From Verrucomicrobiota bacterium (GTDB lineage: Bacteria; Verrucomicrobiota; Verrucomicrobiia; Opitutales; Coraliomargaritaceae), in NCBI GenBank assembly GCA_009908325.1, contig JAAAPI010000115.1:1-50018 (forward strand): a DNA stretch of 50,018 bases. Direction: 5' to 3'. Shown in pieces: positions 23,957-33,430 of the stretch. Under the pieces are notes generated by a model, which saw only the letters and a list, made by a program, of their open reading frames with translations, made no database searches and was not told where the DNA came from. Numbering within the stretch: position 1 is the stretch's first letter; every line of letters begins with the position of its first letter. The translations under genes and the position numbers were made by a program.

Positions 23957-24886
23957 ATGAAAGCAGCAATTATCATCGTATGGTTTGGGCCATTTCCTCC
24001 TTGGGTGAGCGCGTTTCTCGTTTCCTGTCGACAGGTTAAATGCGTGGATTGGCATATATTCCATGATCATCCTTTGGCATTTCCTCTGCCGGAGAATGTT
24101 ATTCTCCACCCCTATACGCTTGAAGACTTTCAGTCATGCGCGACGGCGCGTATGGGGTTGAACGTTAAAAAGATCGAGCCTTACAAATTGTGCGACTTCA
24201 GGCCTGCATTCGGTTTTCTTTTTGAAGAGTATCTCACAAACTATGAATATTTTGGTTGGGGCGACCTAGATATCGTGCTCGGTCGTGTTGATAACTTTCT
24301 CGGTGGCATCATGGGGCAGTGGGATATAATATCGTTCTCCGACGACGTCCCCTCAAATCACTTCATTCTAATTAGAAACACAGAGTACTACCGTAAACTC
24401 TATTTGGAAATAAGCGATTACGTATCTTTGTTGGAAACCTCAGAACATTTCGCTGTCGATGATTTTGTTTTTCTTCCCATTCTACGAGCCCAGCCTAAAG
24501 CATGGTTCAAAGAACTGCATGTGACGCCATTCATTCGCGTCAAGCCGTGGGCAGACGGAACGCATAATTATCCGACGCGGTGGCTTTGGAACCAGGGGCA
24601 GTTGACGAATAATCTGGATGTAGGTTACGAATTTTTATATCTTCACTTTATGATATGGAAGGGTGGCTATCGGGATTATTACTGCCGCACCCGGAATTGG
24701 GAAGGCCTGGATGCCTCAAAGTTCACGGTGAATCCAGACAGCGAATCTTTTGCGATTAGTGCCGATGGCCTAACGCCCGAAAGACCGAGTGCGATGAAGA
24801 AACTTCGCCGTATGGGCTTGGACGCTACACCTGTGTATAATTACAGTCGGCGCCTTCGGATAAAAACGTTAAGCTGGTTAAGTTAG
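23957..24886 (+). CDS. DUF6625-like putative glycosyltransferase (copy b)
   Basis: The start is the ATG at 23957 (MKAAIIIVWFGPFPPWV); an upstream in-frame ATG at 23915 adds 14 poorly supported residues. The ~309-residue protein has features seen in DUF6625-type proteins of polysaccharide clusters: a first strand with WFGPFP, the conserved YKLCDFRPAFGFLFEEYL, YFGWGDLDIVLG (acidic, likely metal/nucleotide site), NHFILIRNT and TPFIRVKPWADGTHNYP. I infer a GT-A transferase. It is the intact paralogue of the gene at 18858 and shows what its N-terminus should look like. Confidence 0.8.
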   Translation: MKAAIIIVWFGPFPPWVSAFLVSCRQVKCVDWHIFHDHPLAFPLPENVILHPYTLEDFQSCATARMGLNVKKIEPYKLCDFRPAFGFLFEEYLTNYEYFGWGDLDIVLGRVDNFLGGIMGQWDIISFSDDVPSNHFILIRNTEYYRKLYLEISDYVSLLETSEHFAVDDFVFLPILRAQPKAWFKELHVTPFIRVKPWADGTHNYPTRWLWNQGQLTNNLDVGYEFLYLHFMIWKGGYRDYYCRTRNWEGLDASKFTVNPDSESFAISADGLTPERPSAMKKLRRMGLDATPVYNYSRRLRIKTLSWLS

Positions 24887-24925
24887 TTACCTTTTATCGT
24901 GGTCAAAGTTGTTCCTTCGGAGGCG

Positions 24926-26077
24926 ATGCGGATTCTCTTTATTTGTCCCTCCCAAAGACCTCAAGCTTGCGGTGTTGGCGATTACACACGCGGCTTGGCG
25001 AGTGCCTGTGAAGAGCGTGGCATCCGGTGCGGAATCATTTCGCTAAACGAACCGGATGCAAAGCATGCGGATGGAACGGAAGACACGGATTTACGATGGT
25101 GCTGTGGGGTCGACGAGCACTGGAAAAGCAAGGCCTCGAAATTGGGACATGCTGTTGATCGGTTTGCACCGGATTGGGTGAGTCTGCAATTTGTGCCCTA
25201 TGGCTACCATCCTCGTGGCCTTTGCCGAGATCTGGTTAAGATACTTAAAGGTTTACCCACGACGACACGACGGCATGTCTTTTTTCATGAGCTGTGTCTT
25301 GGATTACAACTGGAAGAAACTTTTAAGAACCGAGTCGTCGGGCTGCTGCAGTCACGTATCATTCAGCACATTCTCCGGGTATGGCGAGCCGATTGTGTGC
25401 ACACCCATGCAGCGCCTTACGAAAGCTGGTTGCGTGAGTGTTCCGTCCAGGTTAAACCGTTGCCGCTTTTTGGTAACATTCCGGTTGTCAGGACAATCGC
25501 TCCGGTCGATCCGGTTTTTGACGAATGGGTAAACCAGCGCGACAGTGAAGGAAAATCCTCGTGGATCGCGGGCTACTTCGGCACATTTTACCCCGGTGCC
25601 GCTGATAAGAAATTCGTCGCTTTACTGCGTAAATTCGCACAAACTACAGGACGGCAAATGCTCTGTTTTCTAGTGGGCCGGCAGAATCCGGAAGCACGCC
25701 AGCGGTGGGAGGCCTTGGAGCGGAGCTCGGATAACATCCTGCGGTGGATTTTCCTAGGGGAAATGGATGCAGCTTCAGTTTCGAGCTATTTGCAACAGCT
25801 CGATTTTGGGATCGCCGCAACGCCGTGGGCCCTTGCCGAAAAAAGTGGCGGTATCGCCACCATGCGAGAGCACGGACTGCCTGTGCTGATACCCCGCAAC
25901 GACTGGACGCCGCGGCTCGCAGTTGCTGAAATGTCTCACGACGGGTTGATCCCTGCATGGAAGGAAGAAACCGTCTACCAGCAGCTCCTCAATCCCGTTG
26001 TTCAAAAACCGCTGCGGGATACGCACGGGCAAATTGTCAGTCAGTTTCTTGAAGACCTCGGCGCACATCGAATTTGA
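24926..26077 (+). CDS. GT4-like (GT-B fold) glycosyltransferase
   Basis: The start is set at the ATG at 24926 (MRILFICPSQRPQACGVGDY); a GTG at 24899 is the other option. The ~383-residue protein has an N-terminal GT-B domain with a CGVGDYTRGLA loop, HELCLGLQLEE, and a C-terminal domain with IAGYFGTFYPGAADK and FGIAATPWALAEKSGGIATMREHG. The last region replaces the usual EX7E with a more degenerate E...E element. This matches GT4-related proteins of EPS clusters. The stop overlaps the TTG start of the next GT4 gene. Confidence 0.82.
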   Translation: MRILFICPSQRPQACGVGDYTRGLASACEERGIRCGIISLNEPDAKHADGTEDTDLRWCCGVDEHWKSKASKLGHAVDRFAPDWVSLQFVPYGYHPRGLCRDLVKILKGLPTTTRRHVFFHELCLGLQLEETFKNRVVGLLQSRIIQHILRVWRADCVHTHAAPYESWLRECSVQVKPLPLFGNIPVVRTIAPVDPVFDEWVNQRDSEGKSSWIAGYFGTFYPGAADKKFVALLRKFAQTTGRQMLCFLVGRQNPEARQRWEALERSSDNILRWIFLGEMDAASVSSYLQQLDFGIAATPWALAEKSGGIATMREHGLPVLIPRNDWTPRLAVAEMSHDGLIPAWKEETVYQQLLNPVVQKPLRDTHGQIVSQFLEDLGAHRI

Positions 26078-27066
26078 ATATATTGATTTCCAGCCATGCT
26101 TTCGCTCCCTCGGTGGGCGGAATTGAGACCGTATCTGCGATTCTGGCGCGGGAGTGGACGCGTGCCGGGCATACGGTGGAAATTGTAACGCAGACGCCAG
26201 GCGAACCGGAATGGGAAGGGGTGTCGGTCTGTCGGTGCTTAAGTGCGTATCAACTTCGCCGGAAGGTGCGGACGGCGGACTTGTATTTGCAAAATAACAT
26301 CAGTCTGCGCTCCCTTTGGCCCGCTTTAGGTTGCGGCACCCGAACGGCTGTGCTCCACCAGACCTACCTGTGGCCGTGGGACGGTCGGCCAGGCGTGGCT
26401 GGATTCTTAAAGCAACGGATGACCCACCGGCTTCGCAATCTTTCGATCAGTCTTGCAGTTGCCAAGGCACTTCCCGCAGACACGCCAGTCACAGGAAATC
26501 CGTATGATGCCGCGACCTTTCGGCTGTTGCCCGAAGTAACCCGGAAACGGGCGTTCATTTTCGTGGGGCGTCTGGTCAGCGACAAAGGGGTTGGCGTTTT
26601 ACTCGAAGCGTTTCGATTGTTTCAGCAGCGCAGATTCGGCGATCAAAAGGCAGCGGAACTAACAATCGTCGGAGCGGGACCCGAAGACGAGAGACTGCGG
26701 GCGGAATCAACCGATCTGGATGTTATCTTCGCGGGTGTGCTGCGGGGCAGAGCACTCGCTGAGGCCCTGAATGAACATAGTGTCTTAGTCATACCTTCGG
26801 TCTGGCCAGAGCCATTTGGGATTGTTGCCCTCGAAGGTGCTGCCTGTGGCTGTCGGGTCATTGGCTCCGATCAGGGTGGTCTGCCGGAAGCGATTGGTCC
26901 TTGCGGGGTGACATTCCCGAATGGCGATACTCATGCCTTGGCCGAATGTATGTATCAGGCTCTGAAAAATTCGAACCCACTCGATCCGACCCTGACTCGC
27001 GAGCATCTACGGCGCCATGCCCCGGATAAATTCGCCCGGCGTGTTCTGGAACTGGCAACCAACTGA
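26074..27066 (+). CDS. GT4 family glycosyltransferase
   Basis: The 330-residue GT-B protein starts at TTG in a TTGA overlap with the previous stop. The start is supported because NILISSHAFAPSVGGIE, the first strand and glycine-rich loop, follows directly. The C-terminal domain has FIFVGRLVSDKGVGVLLEAF and the EX7E motif EPFGIVALE followed by GAACGCRVIGSDQGGLPE. This is a retaining NDP-sugar transferase. At 330 residues it is on the short side for the family, with a trimmed acceptor domain. Confidence 0.93.
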   Translation: MNILISSHAFAPSVGGIETVSAILAREWTRAGHTVEIVTQTPGEPEWEGVSVCRCLSAYQLRRKVRTADLYLQNNISLRSLWPALGCGTRTAVLHQTYLWPWDGRPGVAGFLKQRMTHRLRNLSISLAVAKALPADTPVTGNPYDAATFRLLPEVTRKRAFIFVGRLVSDKGVGVLLEAFRLFQQRRFGDQKAAELTIVGAGPEDERLRAESTDLDVIFAGVLRGRALAEALNEHSVLVIPSVWPEPFGIVALEGAACGCRVIGSDQGGLPEAIGPCGVTFPNGDTHALAECMYQALKNSNPLDPTLTREHLRRHAPDKFARRVLELATN

Positions 27067-27082
27067 TTCGATTCAGTAACTT

Positions 27083-28327
27083 GTGTTTGTACTTTCCCAT
27101 CCTACAGGCAATGCCAATCTTCGGGCGGTAGCGGAGGCGTTGCATCGGCACGGCCTGCTCGATCAATTCCACACTACTCTGGCCGACGGGGCCGGGTTGA
27201 CGGGTAGACTGCTGGCTTCGTTGGCAGCAGAGACCTCTGCCCGACGGCGCTTTGCCTTGCCAGCGAAGAAGATCCATTTGCATCCCTGGCGGGAATTATT
27301 TCGCCAGATTGCGCCAAAGGTGGGGCTGGCTCAACTCGTGCGCCACGAATATGGGTGGGCGAGTATTGACCGGGTCTATCAGTCACTGGACCGTGCCGTT
27401 GCGCAGAGCTTGGAGAGTAGTGGCGTCTCCGGTGTTTACCAATACGAAGACGGTGCCTTGCAGACCTTCACCGCTGCCACACGTCTCGGGTTGACCTGCG
27501 CTTATGATCTACCGATTGCCTATTGGCGACTCGGGCGCGCTATCCAAGAGGAGGAAGCCGCACTGAGACCGGAATGGGCGATGACGCTGGAGGCGTTGTG
27601 CGACTCTTCGGAGAAACTGGAGCGCAAGGACCGGGAGTTGGCATTGGCGGATGCTGTTTTCTGTGCGAGCACGTTTACGGCGCGCTCTTTGGATGCGTTT
27701 CCCGGTGGTCTGGGTAAGCCGGTTCACCAAGTGGCCTACGGCTCACCGACCCGCCCACTGTCGCAACAGCGCCGGATGCGGCCGAAGAAAGGGCCTCTTC
27801 AACTGCTCTTTGTTGGTGGGCTTTCGCAACGCAAGGGACTTTCCTACTTATTCGCGGCTGTCGAGTTACTGGGTCAATCTGTCGAGCTGACAGTAATCGG
27901 CCGCCGTCCGAAAGTGGCCTGTCCGGCCCTGGACCGTGCATTGGCGAAGCATCGGCATATTGAATCACTCCCGCATTCGGGGATTTTGGAAGCAATGGAA
28001 GCATCGGATTTGTTTGTTTTCCCGTCCATCTTCGAAGGGTTTGGCTTGGTCCTTCTGGAGGCAATGGGGCGCGGAGTCCCGTGCATCACGACGCCGAACA
28101 CCGCCGGACCGGATATTATCACGGATGGGGTTGATGGATATATTGTGCCGATTCGTGATGTTGATGCGATCGTGGGTCGGGTCGAGTATCTCCGGCAGGA
28201 TCGGGATGCTTTGGCCGCAATGAGTGCGGCCGCTCTGGCCACCTCTGAAAAAATGACCTGGGAGTGTTACGGGAATGAGACAGTTCAATATCTGCAGGAA
28301 CTTGGTGCTGTTAAAAGACGGGGTTGA
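27083..28327 (+). CDS. GT4 family glycosyltransferase
   Basis: This 414-residue protein starts at GTG (MFVLSHPTGNANLRAVAEAL). Its long N-terminal acceptor domain has YEDGALQTF and a basic/aromatic helix with YWRLGRAIQEEE, seen in a GT4 subgroup. The C-terminal domain shows LLFVGGLSQRKGLSYLF and the EX7E motif EGFGLVLLE with AMGRGVPCITTPNTAGPDI. The following gene starts immediately after its stop (TGAATG), so the two are likely coupled. Confidence 0.93.
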   Translation: MFVLSHPTGNANLRAVAEALHRHGLLDQFHTTLADGAGLTGRLLASLAAETSARRRFALPAKKIHLHPWRELFRQIAPKVGLAQLVRHEYGWASIDRVYQSLDRAVAQSLESSGVSGVYQYEDGALQTFTAATRLGLTCAYDLPIAYWRLGRAIQEEEAALRPEWAMTLEALCDSSEKLERKDRELALADAVFCASTFTARSLDAFPGGLGKPVHQVAYGSPTRPLSQQRRMRPKKGPLQLLFVGGLSQRKGLSYLFAAVELLGQSVELTVIGRRPKVACPALDRALAKHRHIESLPHSGILEAMEASDLFVFPSIFEGFGLVLLEAMGRGVPCITTPNTAGPDIITDGVDGYIVPIRDVDAIVGRVEYLRQDRDALAAMSAAALATSEKMTWECYGNETVQYLQELGAVKRRG

Positions 28328-29602
28328 ATGGTCATACAGCGTCTGATCATTCTTTATTTTTTGCTCTTGATTTTCGAGGGTGCGCTACGCAAGTGGTTTT
28401 TGCCCGGTCTGGCCACGCCATTGCTGGTCGTGCGGGATCCGGTTGTGCTCTTGATCTACCTCGTCGCGCTTCGGCAGGGGCTGTTTCCGATCAACAGTTG
28501 GGTGGGCGGTGCGGTGCTGCTAAGTGTCGTTGCCAGTCTGTTGACTTTAACGGTGGGGCACGGAAATCCGATTGTTCTGGCTTACGGGCTTCGTGCAAAT
28601 TTCCTACAGATCCCATTGATATTTGTCATCGGACAAGCGATGGACAGGCGGACGCTAGGCTTTATTGTCAGCGGGTTACTGTGGCTGTCCATCCCGATGA
28701 CAATCCTTATTGCGGTGCAGTATTTCTCGCCCCCTGAAGCGCAGGTGAACATCGGGGTTGGGGGAGAGGGCACCGCCTCATTCGATGGTGTTGGGGGACG
28801 CAATCGACCTTCCGGAACGTTTAGTTTCATAACCGGCGTCTCGGCTTTTTATACCTTTGCCTTTGCGGCGTGGCTCACCGCTCTATTCGACAAGCGGCTT
28901 GCCTCACCAATGCTTTTGGCGGTTTCAGGGGTCGCGATTTTGGGGGCAATCCCGCTTTCCATCAGTCGAATGTTGCTAATCAGTGTAGCTTTGGTCGCGC
29001 TGGGAAGCGCGGCCGTCTTCATTCGTTTGCCGGGGTGGAGCCGAACAGTTCCGAGACTGATATTCGTCGTCGGTTTCTCTGGTTTAATGACTAGCCAACT
29101 GCCTTTCTTTGACGAAGCGGTCAATATCATGGAATTGCGCATCAATGAGGCGTCACGGATCGAGGGCGGGAACACGGGGTTTATTCAGCGAGTATGGATG
29201 GATTTATCGGGGCCGTTTATGCATCGTGAATTTAATCCCACCGGCGCGGGGCTTGGTGCGGGCACGCAAGGGGGCGCGCAATTACTTCATGGGGAGCGGG
29301 GTTTTTATGGCGGTGAAGGTGAATGGTGGCGGCTTCTCTACGAATTAGGCACGGTTCTGGGGACGTTCTTTATTATCATGCGGTTCTGGTTAACGGTAAA
29401 GCTTGGTCTCTGTGGCTGGCGGATGTTGGCAACCGCGAACCCTCTGCCGTGGCTTTTCTTTTTCGCCTGTGGATTTCTTGTTTTGAATGGCCAATGGGGC
29501 CAGCCGACAGCTCTGGGATTTGCCATATTGGGCGCAGGCATTATCATCGCGGGCGCTCGACTCGGATTGCCCGATGAAGATGAAACGAATACTGCGCAAT
29601 GA
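28328..29602 (+). CDS. O-antigen polymerase/ligase-like (Wzy/WaaL-type) membrane protein
   Basis: The protein has 424 residues with about 10-11 hydrophobic helices. It opens with a helix followed by FEGALRKWFLP, a signature of a group of Wzy-like proteins in cyanobacteria and Verrucomicrobia. A large loop between about 290 and 340 (RVWMDLSGPFMHREFNPTG, GERGFYGGEGEWWR) is rich in Gly, Glu and aromatic residues, as in the periplasmic active-site loop of O-antigen polymerases. It may polymerise repeat units or ligate the glycan. The stop overlaps the next GT4 start (ATGA). Confidence 0.82.
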   Translation: MVIQRLIILYFLLLIFEGALRKWFLPGLATPLLVVRDPVVLLIYLVALRQGLFPINSWVGGAVLLSVVASLLTLTVGHGNPIVLAYGLRANFLQIPLIFVIGQAMDRRTLGFIVSGLLWLSIPMTILIAVQYFSPPEAQVNIGVGGEGTASFDGVGGRNRPSGTFSFITGVSAFYTFAFAAWLTALFDKRLASPMLLAVSGVAILGAIPLSISRMLLISVALVALGSAAVFIRLPGWSRTVPRLIFVVGFSGLMTSQLPFFDEAVNIMELRINEASRIEGGNTGFIQRVWMDLSGPFMHREFNPTGAGLGAGTQGGAQLLHGERGFYGGEGEWWRLLYELGTVLGTFFIIMRFWLTVKLGLCGWRMLATANPLPWLFFFACGFLVLNGQWGQPTALGFAILGAGIIIAGARLGLPDEDETNTAQ

Positions 29603-30813
29603 AGTCAGATTTGCCGCCACTTGTCGTTATCAGCCATCCGCGGTTTATTCCCTCGCTTAGCATGCCGCGATTCGCGCGGATGATTGCGGAGGGCATGCGT
29701 GAACGGGGGTTTGAGGTTTCCGAGTGGACGGCCCGACCCCGATTTTCGAGGCTCCCGGTTCCGGGGAGAGCGAGAAAGTGGTTGGGCTATCTCGATCAGT
29801 TTGGTTGCTTCCCGGTGGATATGCGGCGACGAATGCGGCGCACAGACCCGCGCACGGTGTTTGTTGTGACGGATCATGCGCTGGGGCCATGGGTCCCGCT
29901 GGTCTCAAAGCGGCCCCATGTGATTCACTGCCACGATTTCATCGCCCAACGCAGTGCTCTGGGCGAAATACCGGGGCAATCGATCCGGTTTAGTGGACGT
30001 TGTTACCAAACTTATATTCGGCGTGGTTTCCGGCATGGGCGTCATTTTATTTCGATCTCCAAGGCCACACAGGCCGATCTCCATCGGTTTTTGGATAAAG
30101 AGCCCGAGTCGTCGGTTACGATTTACAATGGTCTCAACGGCGATTTTCGGCCTGTTCCGCACGGCTCCGCATTGGCCAATCTACCGGAAGATTGGAGAGA
30201 GCCCCTGGCAGGCGGGTTTGTTTTCCATGTTGGGGGTGAACAGTGGTATAAAAATCGTCCCGGCGTTGTAGCTGGATACGTCGCTTACATTCGGCAAGGG
30301 GTCGCTGCGGCTGGTTCGGCGTTTCAGGCAGTGCCGCTCGTTCTGGTGGGCGCAGATCCGTCTCCAGCACTCGCGCAAGCAATTGCCGCTGTTCCGTTCC
30401 CAGGTCGTGTCTTTGTGGGGGTCGACGTGTCATTTGAGCGGCTTCGTGCACTCTACTCGCTCGCCTCGCTGCTCTTTTTCCCTTCCCTGGAAGAGGGTTT
30501 TGGCTGGCCTATTGCAGAAGCGATGGCCTGCGGTTGCCCGGTCCTTATCACCAACGCGGCACCCATGACGGAAGTGGCCGGTGATGCCGCCGAGTTGTGC
30601 GACCCGATGCCGACAACCAACACGGCGGAGCGAAAAAAGTGGGCGGCAAGGGTCGGCGATCAGATCGACGCTATGATGCACTGGCCCGTCGCCAAGCGGC
30701 GGGAGCGGGTCGAGGCGGGCTTGAACAATGCACGGCGCTTTGACCGTGAAAAAACTTTGGACGCTTATGCCAAAGTTTACTTGAATCTGAGCACGAGGGC
30801 GACGGGTTGCTGA
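29599..30813 (+). CDS. GT4 family glycosyltransferase
   Basis: The 404-residue GT-B enzyme starts at ATG overlapping the polymerase-like gene's stop. Features are PRFARMIAEGMRERGFEV in the N-terminal domain, FHVGGEQWYKNRPGVVAGY at the start of the donor domain, and the EX7E motif EGFGWPIAE with AMACGCPVLITNAAPMTEVAG. This pattern (GGEQWYKNR) is common among mannosyl- and related transferases of capsule loci. The next gene's ATG overlaps its stop. Confidence 0.93.
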   Translation: MKSDLPPLVVISHPRFIPSLSMPRFARMIAEGMRERGFEVSEWTARPRFSRLPVPGRARKWLGYLDQFGCFPVDMRRRMRRTDPRTVFVVTDHALGPWVPLVSKRPHVIHCHDFIAQRSALGEIPGQSIRFSGRCYQTYIRRGFRHGRHFISISKATQADLHRFLDKEPESSVTIYNGLNGDFRPVPHGSALANLPEDWREPLAGGFVFHVGGEQWYKNRPGVVAGYVAYIRQGVAAAGSAFQAVPLVLVGADPSPALAQAIAAVPFPGRVFVGVDVSFERLRALYSLASLLFFPSLEEGFGWPIAEAMACGCPVLITNAAPMTEVAGDAAELCDPMPTTNTAERKKWAARVGDQIDAMMHWPVAKRRERVEAGLNNARRFDREKTLDAYAKVYLNLSTRATGC

Positions 30814-32006
30814 TGCAACGGGTCCTGCACATCGTGGCCAGTATGGATCCTGCGGGCGGCGGGGTCGCTCAAGCCATCCAAACGATTGCTTCGGGGTTGC
30901 GTGTGGAAGGACTCGCCAGTGAAGTTGTCTCAGTAGACGACCCGGCATCCGCGTTTCTAAATTCGGATGGGGGTCTCACGATCCACGCCCTAGGACCAGG
31001 GCGTTTTGGCTGGGGCTTTTCCCGGCGGCTGCATGACTGGCTCGAGTCGGAGGGGATACGATTCGATATTTGGATCGTTCACGGGCTGTGGTTGCATCCC
31101 AGCTACCTGGCCGTCTCGGTTGCGGGGAGAAGTGGAATACCGGTTCACGTTTACCCGCACGGGATGCTGGATCCCTGGTTTCAAAGCTGGCGGCGGCGTC
31201 CCTTCAAAACGCTGCGCAATTTTCTCTACTGGCACCTATTGGAAGCGGCGACCATTCGAAAGGCGACCAGCCTGCTGTTTACTTGCGAGGGGGAACGCCG
31301 CCTCGCGGCTACGACGTTTTCCCGCTACCAACCGCAGGCCGAGGCGGTTGTGGGGTTGGGAAACGCCGATGTCCCCCCGGTCAAATCGACCTCGAAAGAT
31401 GCCTTTGCTGCGCTTTGTCCGGAGGTTGCTGAGCGGTCCTATCTGTTGTTCATGGGGCGTCTCCACCCCAAAAAAGGGATTGATCTGTTGCTTGAGGGTT
31501 GGGCTGTGGCGACCCGTGGATTTCCGGCGGCCTCGGTCCCGCTCCTGATAATCGCCGGACCGGGAGAAGATTCCGGCTATGGGCGCGCTTTGCGCAAGCA
31601 AGCCGAGGCGTTGCTTCCGCCGGGAGCCTGTCGCTTCCCGGGGATGCTTTCCGGCGATGCGAAGTGGGCTGCCTTGCGCGGGGCTGCCGCGTTTGTTCTC
31701 TTTTCCCATCAGGAAAATTTCGGAATCGCCGTGGCGGAGGCGCTCGCTTGTGGGACCCCGGTCCTTATCTCCGATAAAGTGAATATCTGGCGGGAGATTA
31801 TCGACCGGCGCGCTGGGTGGGCCGCTTCGGATTCGGTTGCATCCGTTGCCGAGTGTTTGAAAGATTGGCTCGAGCTTGCGCCCGAAGCGCGGAACGATGC
31901 CCGAGTTCAGGCGCGGGCCACCTTTTTGGAGGTATTTGAGGCCGGGCAGGCGTCGCACCGGCTCGCTGGGCACTTGCTCGGCGAAGACAGTAAACGAACC
32001 CTGTAA
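30813..32006 (+). CDS. GT4 family glycosyltransferase
   Basis: The start is set at the ATG at 30813, which shares its first base with the preceding TGA stop; a TTG at 30807 in the same frame is less likely. The ~397-residue protein has RVLHIVASMDPAGGGVAQ at the N-terminus, HGLWLHPSYLAV and VYPHGMLDPWF in the acceptor domain, FMGRLHPKKGIDLLLEGW, and the EX7E-type segment ENFGIAVAEALACGTPVLIS. The PHGMLDPW motif marks a well-known GT4 subgroup of EPS clusters. It is followed 7 bp later by a WcaF-like gene. Confidence 0.93.
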   Translation: MQRVLHIVASMDPAGGGVAQAIQTIASGLRVEGLASEVVSVDDPASAFLNSDGGLTIHALGPGRFGWGFSRRLHDWLESEGIRFDIWIVHGLWLHPSYLAVSVAGRSGIPVHVYPHGMLDPWFQSWRRRPFKTLRNFLYWHLLEAATIRKATSLLFTCEGERRLAATTFSRYQPQAEAVVGLGNADVPPVKSTSKDAFAALCPEVAERSYLLFMGRLHPKKGIDLLLEGWAVATRGFPAASVPLLIIAGPGEDSGYGRALRKQAEALLPPGACRFPGMLSGDAKWAALRGAAAFVLFSHQENFGIAVAEALACGTPVLISDKVNIWREIIDRRAGWAASDSVASVAECLKDWLELAPEARNDARVQARATFLEVFEAGQASHRLAGHLLGEDSKRTL

Positions 32007-32013
32007 TCAGTAG

Positions 32014-32565
32014 ATGGCATCAAAAAGCGTCAACAGCAACACCCGCGAAGGGCCTTCTTTCGGCTTGGGTAACCGCGTTGCCCGCGTCTTGTGGAAGGTT
32101 GTCTGGTTCTGCCTCTGCCGATGGACACCCCCGCCACTCCATCGTTGGCGCTCGCTCGTCTTACGAATTTTTGGCGCGGAGGTTGGGGCAGGCGTCCATG
32201 TTTATGCTTCCGCTCAAATTTGGGCACCCTGGAATCTGAAGATAGGCGATGGTTCCGGGATTGGACGCGGGGCGATCCTGTATTCTCAGGGCCGGATTAC
32301 CTTGGGGAGGCGGGTCGTTATTTCACAAGGTGTCCATCTGTGCGCGGGAACGCACGACTTTGAAGAACCGGGGTTCCCTTTGGTGACGAAGCCGATTGTG
32401 GTTGAGGACAATGCTTGGATCGCTGCTGAAGCGTTTGTCCATCCTGGTGTAACAGTCAAAGAGGGCTGTGTCATCGGAGCGCGTTCGGTGGTGGTCGAGG
32501 ACCTCCCGGAGTGGACGGTTTGCTCCGGATTCCCGGCGCGGGTGCTGCGACCGCGAAAACGCTAA
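32014..32565 (+). CDS. WcaF-like hexapeptide O-acetyltransferase
   Basis: This 183-residue protein matches colanic-acid-type acetyltransferases in length and layout. An N-terminal amphipathic TPPPLHRWRSLVLRIFGAEVG precedes beta-helix repeats (LKIGDGSGIGRGAILYSQ, ITLGRRVVISQGVHL), the catalytic-loop AGTHDFEEPGF with His, and the closing VIGARSVVVEDLPEWTV and GFPARVL. It probably O-acetylates a sugar of a lipid-linked intermediate. With the next two genes it forms a WcaF-GT2-WcaI-like trio. Confidence 0.9.
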   Translation: MASKSVNSNTREGPSFGLGNRVARVLWKVVWFCLCRWTPPPLHRWRSLVLRIFGAEVGAGVHVYASAQIWAPWNLKIGDGSGIGRGAILYSQGRITLGRRVVISQGVHLCAGTHDFEEPGFPLVTKPIVVEDNAWIAAEAFVHPGVTVKEGCVIGARSVVVEDLPEWTVCSGFPARVLRPRKR

Positions 32566-32590
32566 CACCTATCCAAGCAGGGAATTTTGT

Positions 32591-33430
32591 ATGTTAGATT
32601 TAACCATCGCAATTCCAGTCAAAAACGAAGCTGCCAATTTGCCCGCTTGCCTTGAGGCCATCGGGCAAAATTTTGCGCGGGCGGTCGTGGTCATCGATTC
32701 CGGGAGCACGGACGGGACGGCTCGCATTGCCTCGGACTGGGGTGCCCGGTGCCTTTCCTTTGAATGGGATGGGAAGTTTCCCAAGAAGCGAAATTGGTTT
32801 CTTCGCAACCATCGCCCGGACACAAAATGGGTCTTGTTTCTGGATGCGGACGAATGGCTGACGCCGGATTTTAAGCGGGAACTGGCACACGTATTGGCCA
32901 ACCCCGGCAATCGAGTCGGCTTCTGGATCAGCTACTCGATCTATTTCCTCGGGCGACCTCTGCGCGGAGGCTACCCATTGCGGAAACTTGCCCTTTTTCG
33001 CGTTGGGTCGGGCGAGTACGAGCGGATTGATGAGGCGCGTTGGAGCCAGCTCGATATGGAGATTCACGAGCATCCGGTCCTTGATGGCCCAGTCGGAGTG
33101 ATTCGCGCAAAAATTGACCATCGCGAGACGCGGGGTCTGGACCAATGGGCGGCTAAACACGCGGAGTATGCCGACTGGGAGGCCCGGCGCTACATCGCCC
33201 GGAAGGTGGGGGCGGATTCCGCTGCCTGGACCCTCCCTCAAAAAATCAAATACAAATTAATGGACACACCCTTTCTCGCTTTGGCTTTTTTCTTTGGCTG
33301 TTATTTCCTTATGCTGGGCTTCCGTGATGGGTATCGTGGTCTGGCTTGGGCGATTTTAAAGGCGGGATACTTTGCTCAGGTGTACGGGCGTATTCAGGAA
33401 ATTAAGATGGAGGAAGGCCGTGACGGATGA
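32591..33430 (+). CDS. GT2 glycosyltransferase (WaaE/KdtX-like)
   Basis: The start is the ATG at 32591 (MLDLTIAIPVKNEAANLPACL); an upstream in-frame ATG at 32468 lies inside the acetyltransferase gene. In the ~279-residue protein, VVVIDSGSTDGT, FPKKRNWFLRN, and LFLDADEWLTPDF (DxD) match the WaaE/KdtX-type beta-1,4-glucosyltransferase-like group. A C-terminal hydrophobic helix (FLALAFFFGCYFLMLGF, about 235-255) suggests membrane association. The TGA stop overlaps the next ATG (ATGA). Confidence 0.91.
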   Translation: MLDLTIAIPVKNEAANLPACLEAIGQNFARAVVVIDSGSTDGTARIASDWGARCLSFEWDGKFPKKRNWFLRNHRPDTKWVLFLDADEWLTPDFKRELAHVLANPGNRVGFWISYSIYFLGRPLRGGYPLRKLALFRVGSGEYERIDEARWSQLDMEIHEHPVLDGPVGVIRAKIDHRETRGLDQWAAKHAEYADWEARRYIARKVGADSAAWTLPQKIKYKLMDTPFLALAFFFGCYFLMLGFRDGYRGLAWAILKAGYFAQVYGRIQEIKMEEGRDG

